The position numbers were made by a program, and so were the translations under genes. DNA of 64,000 nt from Halichondria panicea (lineage: Eukaryota > Porifera > Demospongiae > Suberitida > Halichondriidae), in NCBI RefSeq assembly GCF_963675165.1, contig NC_087377.1, positions 5,952,042 through 6,016,041 on the forward strand, in the 5' to 3' direction. Under the pieces are notes generated by a model. The model saw only the letters and a program-made list of their open reading frames with translations. It made no database searches and had not been told where the DNA came from. Below, piece by piece: positions 47,873-59,373 of the stretch; the stretch's first letter is position 1, and each line of letters begins with the position of its first letter.

Positions 47873-48806
47873 TTCTAAGGGACACTTCGGACTTACGTAA
47901 TTTTTTTCATTCTATATTAAGGAACAACAGGAAATGTAGACATCCCGATCTAATTAGAACGAAAAAGAGCATGTTAGCTCGATAGAGACTCAAAACTCTT
48001 AGAAACTCTCTGGATTCTACTCTCTGGCACCGTAATAATTATGTCACTGACGGTTGAAGACACCTTTGTAGACATGGAACCCGCGTACACAGCTTCTAAA
48101 CTGCATGAAAGACATTTTAGCTGCAGAACTAGCCTCGGCCTGGAATCGAGGCCGTGTACGTACCTTAAATGGGGAAATATTCGTTGTAATTACTACGGGA
48201 CACCCCTAATACAAGGGACACTTCGAATTTTTCTTGCTCTATTCCAAGGGACACTGGAAGCCGTAATTATTTTTTGTGTCCCGGTAATTCGGGTGAATAC
48301 GGTAAGTCGTGTTGTGTGTTTAAGGTTACGGTATAGTGTTCCCACCCATGCATCAAACGCTCAATTATTTTTGTGCATTTTGTACAGTGGAGAATCACAA
48401 AGTTAAAAATGTTTTCAGTCGGCCAGCCTCGGTAGGCCAGAACTGAAGCTTCTATCTATTTATACGAATGAGCAGGGCGACACGAAGAGAAATGTGCGCA
48501 TAATCACTTCTGTGTAATGCCAAAAGTTGATCCGCGTTTCGCCTTTAGACACCCCGCCAACCCAGCGGGAAATGTTATTACTATCATTCACAGCTCCCCA
48601 GTGAGACTCTTAGTCCTGTGCTGAGCATCCACGCCTACTGTGCATCATATAGAACCTGGCATAGGGTCCAAACTACTTGATATAAACATTTATCCTTGAA
48701 TTGAAGGAAAGAAGTACATGTAAACTCAGACTGCTGTGGAGCAGCAGGTAGGGGATGCCATTTTTGTAGATCAATAACCACACCCTTTGTCCGTTATTAT
48801 AGGCGG

Positions 48807-49193
48807 TTACCGTAATACCTCGATTTAAGGCGACCCTCCAAAAATGCCGACCCTCCAAAAATGCGACACCCAGGAGCTTCAGCAATTTTCTGACCTCTAA
48901 AATAGCGACAGCTGCGTTGACAATTATTTTTTAATGTCACGTTCTAAATAGAGGTAGATGTAGCCACTCCCTAGCCTCGATTGTAGCCCACTGGAAAATC
49001 GATCAGTGTTTTTAAACGGCCTGAAATCGAGGCAAGTAACTCCGTAAAGTTACCTCTAATTAGATGCGACCCTCTAAATATGCGACACCAGGACTCCAAT
49101 ATAATTTTTCGACCTCCAACAGAAGCGACCTCTGGCTTCGTAATTATTAAAAAGTGTCGCTTTAAATTGATGTCTTACGGTAATTCTTGCACT
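48807..49193. mobile_element. MITE with TTACCGTAATACCTCGATTT ends
   Basis: The left 'taccgtaatacctcgattta' and right 'taaattgatgtcttacggta' are imperfect inverse repeats. 'gcgaccctccaaaaatgcga' repeats lie inside. Confidence 0.75.
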
Positions 49194-49319
49194 AAATGTA
49201 TCTTTTGTGCAAAAGGCTAGTCCGTTGTCCGGAGTTTGGAGGTGTCCGCTATTTGGGGTTGCAAGTACACTAGTTAGATAGTAAAAGCAGTTCGGAGGTT
49301 CCTAGATATACTGTGATGC

Positions 49320-49717
49320 ACTAGCATCAAGAGTATGTAATAGAGAGAGAGAGTATCGAACGTTAGGCATAATTTATAGTGTATCAGATGTATGCGGAGA
49401 CAGAGGAGGTATGACACGCGTGCTTCGATTTAGCAATTAGCCTCAGCAATAACGTTGAGCATAGGCGGAATTATGTCTCGATTATCCGCCCACGCTCAAC
49501 TTTATTGCAGAGGCTAATTGCTAAATTGAGGCACGCATGTCGTACCTTCTCTGATGGACGTGGAGTGGGTAGATTACATCACCCACACTTGGATTGGTCA
49601 GTGTGCAAATTCCAAGCCCATGACAGATACAGGAAGTCACGTTACTCTCCGCATACATCTGATGCACAGTATGCATAGCCTACGTTCGAGATACTCTCTC
49701 TCTATTACTCTTGCTAG
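49320..49717. mobile_element. Palindromic element holding a CAGAGG MITE
   Basis: The outer arms (gtaatagagagagagagtat, cgaacgttaggc, atcagatgtatgcggaga) are inverted at 49640-49717. The CAGAGG MITE 49401-49553 sits in the centre. Confidence 0.7.
49401..49553. mobile_element. 153-bp CAGAGG MITE without a visible duplication
   Basis: Ends CAGAGGAGGTATGACACG and CATGTCGTACCTTCTCTG. The interior is inverted and closely related to 1-56. The flanking 9-mers (atgcggaga and atggacgtg) do not match, unlike in the other three complete copies. Confidence 0.8.
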
Positions 49718-50512
49718 CATGTAATAGGGGGTGTGGGCAACAAATGTGGGAGTGGTCAAACATTTTGCGGGGTGCTTACCAAACCTCCCCCCATCCTAGA
49801 TGAAACCCTGATAGTCTTCCCAAAAGATGGGCGGCTGATTCATGAGACTATACTATTCAATGGTTTCTGCATACGGGATGCATTATTTACGACAGCAGTG
49901 CTCTTATTAATTTCCGGTCACCGTCAATAGCTAAGGAGTTCACTCAGCTTTGCCCTGAAAAATGAGTAAAACTGTCTCATTTCACCAAAAACAAAGAACT
50001 TTGCATAAAGCCAAACAGTCTTTGTTGAAGGCGTAATTTGTAGAGGTGTTTACCACTACCCTAGCTGATGGATGGGATGTAAAGCCGGAGGTCCCCAGGG
50101 GATCTGACTCAGTAAGCTTCAAACTTACTTCAGACCCTTGTCAGCAGATCCGCTGCAGCCACTATCAGTAGTAGCTTGAGCTATCTGTATCATGGCTGGC
50201 ACTGTGTGCTCGCTTCATTCTTCCAGCCGCTTACTGTGTTTCATCGTGTATACTTAGAAGTTGGACGCTCCTTCTCATATTTATGAGCTCCTATCTCTAG
50301 CCATTACCACAGCACTGTATTAATCCTCCAAGGTTGGAATTCAATTTGGTCATTTCATTATAAAGCAAACTAATGACCTTATCTAAAAAATATTTTGAGC
50401 TAAGCACGAGTATGATACCACGAGGGTGCTTCGTTTCCAACCCCTCTCAGGGAAATTTGGGGAAAGGTTTGGCACGCCGCAAAATGTTTGGCCACACCCC
50501 TTATTACATGTT
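49718..50512. mobile_element. 795-bp element with ATGTAATAGGGGGTGTGG ends
   Basis: The left 'atgtaatagggggtgtgggc' and right 'gccacaccccttattacat' are near-perfect inverse, with 'aacattttgcgg' mirrored by 'ccgcaaaatgttt'. The open frame at the left end is a by-product. Confidence 0.75.
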
Positions 50513-51339
50513 AGTGAATTACAGTAGATAGTTACATAGTGCACGTCATAGAACAGTACTACTAATGTGATGATGTCATTATTCTACAACATTTTGGGGG
50601 GTTTTGGGGGGAAGTTTACCCCTGCCCCCCCCCCTACTAGATGAGACCCTGCCTTTTTATTCTATCTATGCTGCCACCTAGTCCCGCTGGCCGTACATGG
50701 AAAATCGGAAAGATTGTGACTAGCTGCTCTAATTATAGCCTGTAGTAGGGAAAGTAATAATTGCATCCTGTCATGTGCTTCATTAACCATTCGAGTTTAG
50801 GGTGTTCTACCATTATTTTTGAACCATGATTTACTCAGCACCCAGTTCTCTGTGTGCATGCGTTCTATGTGGTTCGAGTGTGTCGAACTTGTCCCTATTA
50901 AAACCAGAGTTTTATAACTGCAATGTGAAGCAATACTCTGACTGCAATTGCTGAAACTTTCAGATAGCTACTAGATCTAGATCTAGATCTACTATATGCT
51001 CATGCAGTCTGCACATGCAATAAAACACTGCTAGGGTGCATGATCATGTGACCGCTGAAAGATGATTGGTAGTAAGTTCCACATTAAAGAATTCGACACA
51101 AAAACTTGATGTATAGTCACCATGAATTCGTTTCGTATGGCCGTCGAGACTACCTGCCACCTTGCTACATTGCTTTACACATGTATGTGTGCATATATGC
51201 TGCTAATGTACAGTAGTACTGCAATACGTTGATGGGTTACTATACAATGTATGTCCATGGCTATATAGCAGATTTGCTGCCCACTTACATGTACTACATG
51301 TAGGTTACCACAATAATAATGATTCATTGCGTGTATTGA

Positions 51340-51363
51340 TTCCCCCTCTCCCTCCCCTGTAGG
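51340..51363 (+). promoter_or_regulatory. Strong splice acceptor just before the gene C start
   Basis: A long pyrimidine tract (ccccctctccctcccctgtag) ends at 51362, two bases before the ATG. This implies a 5' UTR exon upstream, not yet located, and that transcription starts further left. Confidence 0.6.
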
Positions 51364-54300
51364 ATGTCTCGTATCAGTCTACAGCAGTTGAAGGACAATA
51401 CGGGAGTCACTGACGACCAACTAGCCTCAGTGTGCTCCGATCAACACCTCAAAGAGTTAGCAGAACTTATCGACGACTACCAACAGTTTGCCGTTGCACT
51501 TGAACTAAAGGGATGGAGAATTACGGAGATTAATACGGACTTAGCAATGAATTATGTCATGAAAACTCGCACGGTTTTGAAGCAGTGGAAGAATGAGAAT
51601 GCTTTTGAGGCAACTTATTTGAACTTGTTGAACGCGGTGCTTAGCCTGGGTGAGGGTGTTCTGGCGATCAAGCTCTGTGAGCTTTGCAGACGTGAGTATG
51701 TGTGTGGGAGGGAGGAGGGGATGATAATTTTTTTACTGCCTGTCATGTGGAACCTATAAGGGTGCATGACGTCATGATTATAATACAGTATGCTGAAACA
51801 GCAGTTTTAAAAATTCTGTTGTTTACATACAGTGTATATGCCTGCTTGGCTACGGCCTATAATTATTTCAACAGTTGAAAAATGCACCTCATGGTTTAAA
51901 CTGAAGTTCTAATGTACGAAGAGTTACAGTGTCTTTATAGTCTATAGAGTAAAATTAATAAACGCAATTTGATGCGTATTGGTACATAAATATAAATATT
52001 TTGGGATTAGAACATTATGATGATACCATTGTGTTGGTGAACAAAACATATCAACAAATATTTCCAAAGGTGGTGGGTACATGTATGTGGTGGTTTATGT
52101 AACACCAACATTTTTCTATAGTGGACAATCGCTTAGCTATGGAAAAGACCAATCGTTTTCGGCTAAGGTATGGAACTTTGGCACAACATTCCTAAATAGT
52201 TAACCTAACATAATTATGCACGGTTACGTCATAGATTGAAAAGGAAGGGGATTGGAAACGAACGGGCCTACCTGTGTAAATGGTTGAAACACTCCACGTT
52301 ATATTTCGCGCTCGCGAATATTTTCGTGATTGAATGGTCTAGTAATTAATTTCTAGCTCTCCTATCCACTAGCGATCACTCAGAAGCTGGGAGGTACTCT
52401 AGAGAAGTAAGTTTATACCACTGACAAGCTCTAAGTCCGTTGTCTTTACTCGGTTTCCAATTTTTGTTGAGTTTAGCTTGAATTACTCTATGTCAACTTT
52501 TCTCTTTCCCTGCTGTGAAGTCAAAACAGCAAAGGACATTTGCTTGACTGGGTTATTAAATATCTTAGTACTGCATAGAATGGCTTCATGCTATGGATAA
52601 GCTGTACTGTTCATAAACGTTTGCAGTATAGTCCTTCAAACTGCTTTAGTATACTTTTACTAAAAGTTTTGGACACACCACGGGCCTTGCTTTAGTATAC
52701 TTTTACTTTTACAGACACACCACAGGCCTTGACCTCTCACAACTTAATTCATAGTAAGAGCTATTCCTTCTTGTATAGCATTTATTTATTTAGTGACAGT
52801 GACTGTGTGGCTTAGTCAACTTTTAGAGCTAGAAAAATCAACATTAAAAGTGATCAATTTCACCATTTCTATGTACAGCACATTGTATAGCAGTCAAGAC
52901 AGGTACTGAGCATGCTGACTATAAATTTAATCCTTTGTAGTTTTAGCCACACCCTATAACGCGGAGTGTTTCACGTAAACATTTTCGTTTCCAATCCCCT
53001 TCCTTTTCAATCTATGGTTACGTATAGCTTACATAAGTAGGCTAAGGTCTAATCGTTTTGTTTTTGCACGTCCACTATCTTTTGATACAAAAAATTTGTC
53101 CAGAAATACTTTAGTTCTGGAGATATTAATTTGATGTTACACATAATTATTTTTTTACGATCACCACTAAAATGATTTCCCACTGCAACAACTTTTGGGG
53201 AAATATTTTTGAATAATGTACGTTGTAGCTTATTCATTCACCTACACAATGGTATCAGCACAATTTCTTAGAATCTTGAGATACATTTAAGTACAACTAC
53301 TCACCCTATTGTGGTATTTACTCTCAAGGCTGAAGGCACTGTATAATCGTAGTTGTTAGTGCAAGAATACTGAGAATATATGTACATGTACGGCATGCTT
53401 GATCCACGTACCCACTTAAATCATTTTTGATGAACAGCAATTCAAATTTAGTGCAAAATTTAGTGCACGTGGCTGCATGCCTGTCTGTCGGCATGATTCC
53501 AGCTGCATATTTAAAGGACATACCCGTTTTCTGAATTATTAATTGCATGTATACATAGAGCTAATTAAGCCGGCATAGTCAATGTTTGGATAATGGAGGT
53601 TCAACTGCACTACATGTAGGTTGTATAAAATAATAGCACTGGAAACAGGTGAAACTTTGTGAAAAAGTTATTTTTTTAACTAATTTTGTCCTCTGGGCTG
53701 TTTTACCCAGTGTCCAGTGGCCCTGTTAGAGTTCCCAGATCTAGTGAGTTGTGTACATTGAGGCTTTTCAAAGCATTTCCCGCGGATTGACATTTTCATG
53801 CTAATAATAATATTGGTTGATTCGTATGATGTGGTACGTACGTACAGCAACCACATGTCATGTCATGCATGCGCAGATTCAGCCAGCACTGAAACTTGCA
53901 CAGTAATTAATCCCCTATGAGTAATTGCACGGGGAAAATGTTATTAAAGAGAACTGCATTATTAACGATTAGAAATCAAAACTCGTGCAATAAGGGTACT
54001 CATAACCTCACTATTAATTACAGGCACATGGTTCCAATCTTCCTCGAATATCTATGCCCTAGAAACTAAAAAAAGTGTGTTAACTGCTTCCTCTGCTGAT
54101 TCATTGCTGCTCTGACCCCTATTAGAATGCAATGGTGACGATGAGTCTGCCAGTGGCCCTCCCGCACCAAATGCCCTGCCTCCCTCATTGTCAGGTGAGA
54201 ACTACTGTAGTTGCGATTGATATACATGTACAATTGAGACTATACATGTACATGTATATAGAGGTCATCAGTGAAACCTCCAAATATATGTAGGGCCCTG

Positions 54301-56766
54301 CATATATATGAATTTGTACTCCCTTGTCCTTTGTCCAGTACATGTGTAGATTCACCTGCATGCAGTGGTATCAAGGGCGTATAAAAGAAGAGAGGGCATG
54401 CAACTCCACTATCAGTACACGTAGCTAGCAGAGTTCAAACGTGGGCGGAGGAATGTGTGCATTTGCATGAAGTGCTAAAAATAGAAATTTTTATTTTTAG
54501 CATTTCATGTACAGTCATCCAATTGCGGTAAAATACTGTGTAGTGCAAATCTTATATTATAATTACAGCACACATTCATGTATAATAATTATTATGCAGG
54601 CACAATAATTAATTTTATAGGTCAGTTTCTAGCGTATAACAGTTTGAACATAAGTGAAAGTACGTGCAACAGCCGTGCCAATCCTATTGTACAGTGGCGG
54701 TCAACAAGTTCCCGTTACATTAACGTACATGTAGTATGTCCGTACCCAAAACGTCATATCTGGCCGTATTAAAAAATTTAGTGTGGGGCAGCCAGAGCTG
54801 GCCGGTATATGGAATAGCGAGTGGCTGCATTTCTGGGTGAGTTTTTTGTAGTAAAGATCAAGCTACATGTACATGTACATGTAGCAATCCGTTCCAAACA
54901 AAACGGCCAATATAATTATCGAGGTGACCGTACACTTCAGAGAGCCGGATTAGCGAGAGTCTACTGTTATCATTAGGTTTGACTGTGCGCTAGCCTCGAT
55001 TCCAGGCCGTATTTTAATCGGCCTTGAATCGAGGCTAACTGTGCGCATACCCTAGCGTTGTATAAATCATAGACTGGAAACCACTCCCCTTTTCTGTGGG
55101 AGAAAGGGACTGACAAGCTGCCGTGTTGAGAGTTGTCCCGTGGAATGCAATTAGCGTAATGCGTGGGTGCCTCGAGAACAAACTGCCAGTGATGTACTTA
55201 TATACTAGAGGCCAGTAATAGTTAGTGTGTGGGCGGTGACACATGAGTATTTGTGACGTTTGCATTCTTGTGGCAGTGTGACATTTTCACGCGCTGGGAC
55301 AACTCAACACGGCAGCTTGCCAGTCCCTTTCTCCCAGAGAGAAGGGGAGTGGTTTCCAGTCTAAAACATAATTTTTCATGATGACGTCACAACTGCTTGA
55401 TTGATAATGAAGGAAGTGGTCCTTTCTGCATCCAGTTTAACGCTATCGTTTATACGTGCGTTAAAAGGAACTTTTTACTGTACGTATACGTTTCCGTTCA
55501 CACCGTATTAAAAGCGTTGTAATTTACTGTATTGTTGCTATACTTATTTGTTGCACGTTACAGCTAACTCGCTAGCTCTAAACAGCTAGCTGCCTGCGGT
55601 GTGGCCGGAGTAATAATTTTTGTGCCTACTTTTAGCGTTTATTTTGCGCCGATCAGCGTACTACGGATCAATTTACTATACGTAAATTGAACAAGAACCT
55701 CTATATTGGTTGCTACTGTAGTACAATCCTAACTATTTATTATTGACTGTCTACATGCGTACATGTATCTTGCTCAGTATCCTCTTACTGCACGGTAAAA
55801 AGAGTTTGTGTATTGAGTTCATCTGTCACTCCCCACGCAGACAGTGAACTCGACATACTCAAGCAAATGCAGGACCAGACTGGAGTAACAAATGGACAAT
55901 TGACTCAACAGTGTTCTGTAGCTCATCTCAAGACAATAGCCGAACATATTGAGAATTACGAACCATTCGCTGAAATATTGCAAATCAAACGGTGGAGAGT
56001 CACAGAGATTAAAATAGATCCAGCACTGAGTTATGTGCACAAGACCCAGGCCATTTTGAAACAATGGAGACAGGATAATCCTTATGAGGCTACATATATG
56101 AATCTTGCACTGGCAACACTTAAACTGAAGGAAGGCACAGTGGCTGCTAGGATCTGTGAGCTGGCACACGGTAAGTCCCTCCAATTATAATCATGACGTG
56201 ATAGTGTACAGTTATTCAACATCTCTTCTGTGGCCCATCACAATAACAATATCAACATGATTGTTACATTCTGTGGAACTCTCTTTCCCACTTGCAGGTA
56301 CTGCAACAGTTGCCAATAAACATGTTTATGCACCTGAGTCTTCACCATCTCCTCGGCCTGCAAATTTGGAAGCTGTTCAATTTGAAGGTAGTGATTTCTA
56401 TCATTATTTTTACTATGTCTTATTGCTATCGACAGTATGCTATTTAGCATGTATTTCTCTCTCTCTCTCATACATATAACATGCAAAGTTTTGACAATGA
56501 ATCATTTTTCGAATATTTTCGAGATAGTTAAAAAGGCAAGCAAGGAATGGTACAACATTGGTCTCGGACTTAATGTGGAGATGGATGAGCTTGAGCAATT
56601 TGAAGATAATTTTCCAAACGATAATGTTAAGTGTCTGAGAAAGATGTTGACACGTCGCATACAACAAGGTGGTCTGACTCGCTCCCTACTGTGTGAAAGC
56701 CTAAGACGGCCTCTAGTGAAGAGAAGTGATCTAGCTGATAAGATTCAGAATGCAAACCTCTTGTAG
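51364..56766 (+). CDS. Gene C: protein of three death domains
   Basis: Exons 51364-51691, 54126-54194, 55841-56170, 56298-56387 and 56489-56766 join only in phase 1 and total 1095 nt, giving 364 residues plus stop. Residues 1-109 and 133-242 are tandemly related death domains. Both contain the TGVT-x2-QL start, the F-A-x2-L-x2-K-x-WR-x-TEI core and LKQW-x4-N-x-x-EATY-x-NL; about half their residues match. Residues 110-132 and 243-272 are P/S/A-rich linkers, each on its own exon. Residues 273-364 are the C-terminal death domain nearly shared with gene D. No enzyme domain is seen, so a scaffold or adaptor role is inferred. Intron 1 (2.4 kb) contains a transposon pair. The alternative reading is two genes split at exon 2, but matching phases argue against it. 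Confidence 0.72.
51938..53335. mobile_element. Inverted-repeat copy 1, split by an 800-bp insertion
   Basis: Bases 51938-52221 and 53024-53335 match, inverted, the uninterrupted copy at 57672-58330. Shared strings include 'ggtatggaactttggcacaa', 'ggacaatcgcttagc' and 'aatacgcaccaaattgcg' in inverse. Element ends have the form TGCCTTCAGC. It lies in intron 1 of gene C. Confidence 0.8.
52230..53016. mobile_element. CATAGATTGAAAAGGAAGGG element, duplication proved by an empty site
   Basis: The ends catagattgaaaaggaagg and the inverse (ccttccttttcaatctatg) bound it. GTTACGT flanks both sides, and the related copy at 57672-58330 has this string only once (acgtaacc near 57990) with no insert. Related single arms lie near 10814 and 16432. 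Confidence 0.85.
54370..55800. other. Intron 2 of gene C: repeat ends only
   Basis: It holds a 'caagggcgtataaaagaaga' MITE arm at 54372, a Tigger-like right end at 54941-54966 and a 'gcctcgattccaggcc' palindrome at 54990-55038. An inverted pair 'ggaaaccactccccttttct' / 'agaaggggagtggtttcc' lies at about 55076-55361. No extra exon is seen. Confidence 0.5.
55076..55361. repeat. Fold-back element in intron 2 of gene C
   Basis: 'gactggaaaccactcccctt' with 'gggagaaagggactgacaag' and 'ctgccgtgttgag' is inverted at about 55294-55361. Probably a MITE of about 285 bp. Confidence 0.75.
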
Positions 56767-59373
56767 CTATAATTATAGCCTTCGCAGTGTAATTTGCATG
56801 AATTATAATTATAGAAATAATTTGTTGGCATAATTATACGTTTTTTACTTTCATGTTAATTGTGCTCGCTGTCCTCGCTGTGTTCAAGAACAATTACAAT
56901 GTCATGTAGACATGTACCTGTATGACTGTAGTGTCGTGAATCTCTCAGACTCTTCTACACAAGGGGGGCTACTAATTCATAAAGAGTATTGTAGTCTATA
57001 ATTAATCACAGCGCATGCAGTACCGCTGCGATCGATTTCACTCGTCCATTTTTTTTTACATACAAGCAAGGTAAACAGTAAATAGCCAGAGTAGAAGCTA
57101 ATACAAATCTGTTACCTACTAAGACAGACAAAACATGTACAACAGAACATACTATGATTATACTTTCAGTAGCTGATTTTTAGAATACATGATACACGTA
57201 CCATCTGTGTCAAAACCTTGATTCCAGGCTAATAGAGTTTCTGGAAGATTCGAAAGTGCTAGACATCGCAAACGGGACCGAAAGCTGAGTAATGTTCAAC
57301 TGGTAAGCTAGGCTGATCTCTGATTGTGAACGGAGGATTGGGACAAGACATGTCTCCTGAATATTAATAGTAGGCAAAGTCTGATTATAATTATGTTTCG
57401 GCACTCAGCCAGAGTGTTAATGTTGCACATGGTTAGCAGTCTCATTTCACCCATGATTGCTCAGCTGTGCAAATCAATTAATTCCCACTCGTCAATTGCT
57501 GTGATCGATCCCACTATACGATTCCACTACATGTACGACCAACACGGCATTTCGAGTAGACTAACAATTAAATAAATTTAACGGGCTACTATAGAGCATA
57601 ATAATTATGTGGAACTTCATTATAATTATTAAATTGACTATAATAATTATTATGAAAACAGTTACATGCCTTCAGCTTTGAGAGTAAATACCACAATACA
57701 TGTAGGGTGAGTAGTTGTATTAGTTGTTGTAGTGGGAAATCGTTTCAGGTGAAAATGGGGGTGATCGTAAAAAAATAATGATGTGTAACATCAAATAATT
57801 ATATCGATCTGGAACTAAAGTGTTTCTGGGACACATTTTTAGATAGAAAATTCATAAAGTGCAAAAACAATAATTATTATACCTTAGACGACAAATTTGC
57901 TTGAGTTCCATCGCTAAGCGAAAAGGCACCTAAAATATACCCCATAATTGAGTATTAATCAGTACGTGTACTTATGTAAGCTATACGTAACCATGCATGC
58001 ATAAATTATGTTAGGTTAACTATTCAGAAATGTTGTGCCAAAGTTCCATACCTTAGCCGAAAACGATTGGTCTTTTCCATTGCTAAGCGATTGTCCACTA
58101 TAGAAAAAAATAATAATGTTTGTGATATAAACCACCACATACCCACCACCTTTGGTTCCCATGGACATCTTTTTGGATGAGTTTTAGATAATTAATTTTG
58201 TTCACCATGCAACACAATGGTATCGATCATCATAATTATTTTCTTATAAATGTTCCAATCCCAAAATATTTACAAGTATGTACCAATACGCACCAAATTG
58301 CGTTTATTTACTGTATAGGCTGAATGCACGTACTGTATCATACTCCGGCTCTGTCATGTATTTTTTCTCTTGATGCTCATACGGCAAAATATCGACGAGC
58401 ACCTCGATTACGGAGGAATAATTCCAGGGTCAAAAGGTCATTAATTATAAAACAACACATGGCACATGAGTTTACCCTTGCGCCCTGAGTTTATACACCA
58501 CCACTGGATCCTCTATAATCACAATAGAAATCGGTTGAGCTATTGTGCCCTAGACAAACCAGTTTTCAAGAAGAGATCCAGGGTAGTGAAACAGACTATG
58601 ACAGTGATCCAGATGAAGACCTTTTCACTGATGAGGTAGCTCAATAATTCTTCAATTACTTTATATTGCCCTTTTCTTGGACGGCAGACATCGATTAAAA
58701 TACCCTCCGAAACAATTGCTTTTTTGTTTTTTCTGTACATTCTATAAAGAGTGGACTGTTGTGCAAGTGTTTTGTTTTCATTTGGTGCAGAATGTCTAGC
58801 TGTAAAAATTTCTGAAAAACTGTCTGGCCACATCATTTGCACCCTATATACTACACATGCCCAAATTTGGGAGCCTGAGGAATGAACAGGATTGAAGTCA
58901 TCAGTATAAATTCCAAGTTTTCCTTCTTCTCATGTAGTACTTGATTATCATAATAATAGTTGCGGTTAATGGAATGCAAAAAGGGGTGTGACACCTTAAT
59001 GTACGTTCCCTCTGTCGATCTCCAGTCTATGTGAGAAGTCCAATGGATGGTGCTACATGCAGACAGTTATGCAATATTGCTGAGTATGGTTCTAATTTAA
59101 AGTAATGTGCATTGAGCGTGAACAAAAAGTCACATGCAAAACGACTTTATTGTTGAATTATAATGGCAACGCCTTATGCAATTAGTAGCCTTGCCATTGC
59201 TTAATTGTTACTCGTGCTAAATCACCACATACCTATACCCCACCTTTTTTGGGGGATCATTCTTTTACCTTTTACCTACACAATGGTAATAATTGTAAGC
59301 AATAGGACTCTCTTAGACTAAAAAGCACCGCATTGTTAACTCATTAAAACTCCCCAGTACAAAACCAGAATTA
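56767..59373. other. Gap between genes C and E
   Basis: Apart from the repeat copy 57672-58330, nothing is confidently coding. A short plus stretch near 58562-58635 reads an acidic ETDYDSDPDEDLF, and a 100-residue minus frame covers 58540-58842. Either could be a transposon remnant; neither is called a gene. Confidence 0.45.
57672..58330. mobile_element. Inverted-repeat copy 2 (uninterrupted)
   Basis: It is the inverse counterpart of 51938-53335 without the 800-bp insert. About 90 bases near 57865-57955 are poorly matched. The ends tgccttcagctttgagagta and ggctgaatgca are imperfect inverse. The two copies flank exons 2-5 of gene C. Confidence 0.75.

Larger units (their letters stand above)
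46695..48304. mobile_element. 1.6-kb element with TACCGTATTCACCCGAATTA ends
   Basis: Left and right ends (taccgtattcacccgaatta; taattcgggtgaatacggta) are perfect inverse. It contains a second inverted-repeat element (about 46728-47872), which holds a third (46980-47409). No transposase frame is evident. Confidence 0.85.

Noticed and set aside
48041-48406. 121-residue plus-strand open frame
   Set aside because: It crosses the terminus of the 46695-48304 element and a gcctcgattccaggcc palindrome; no domain.
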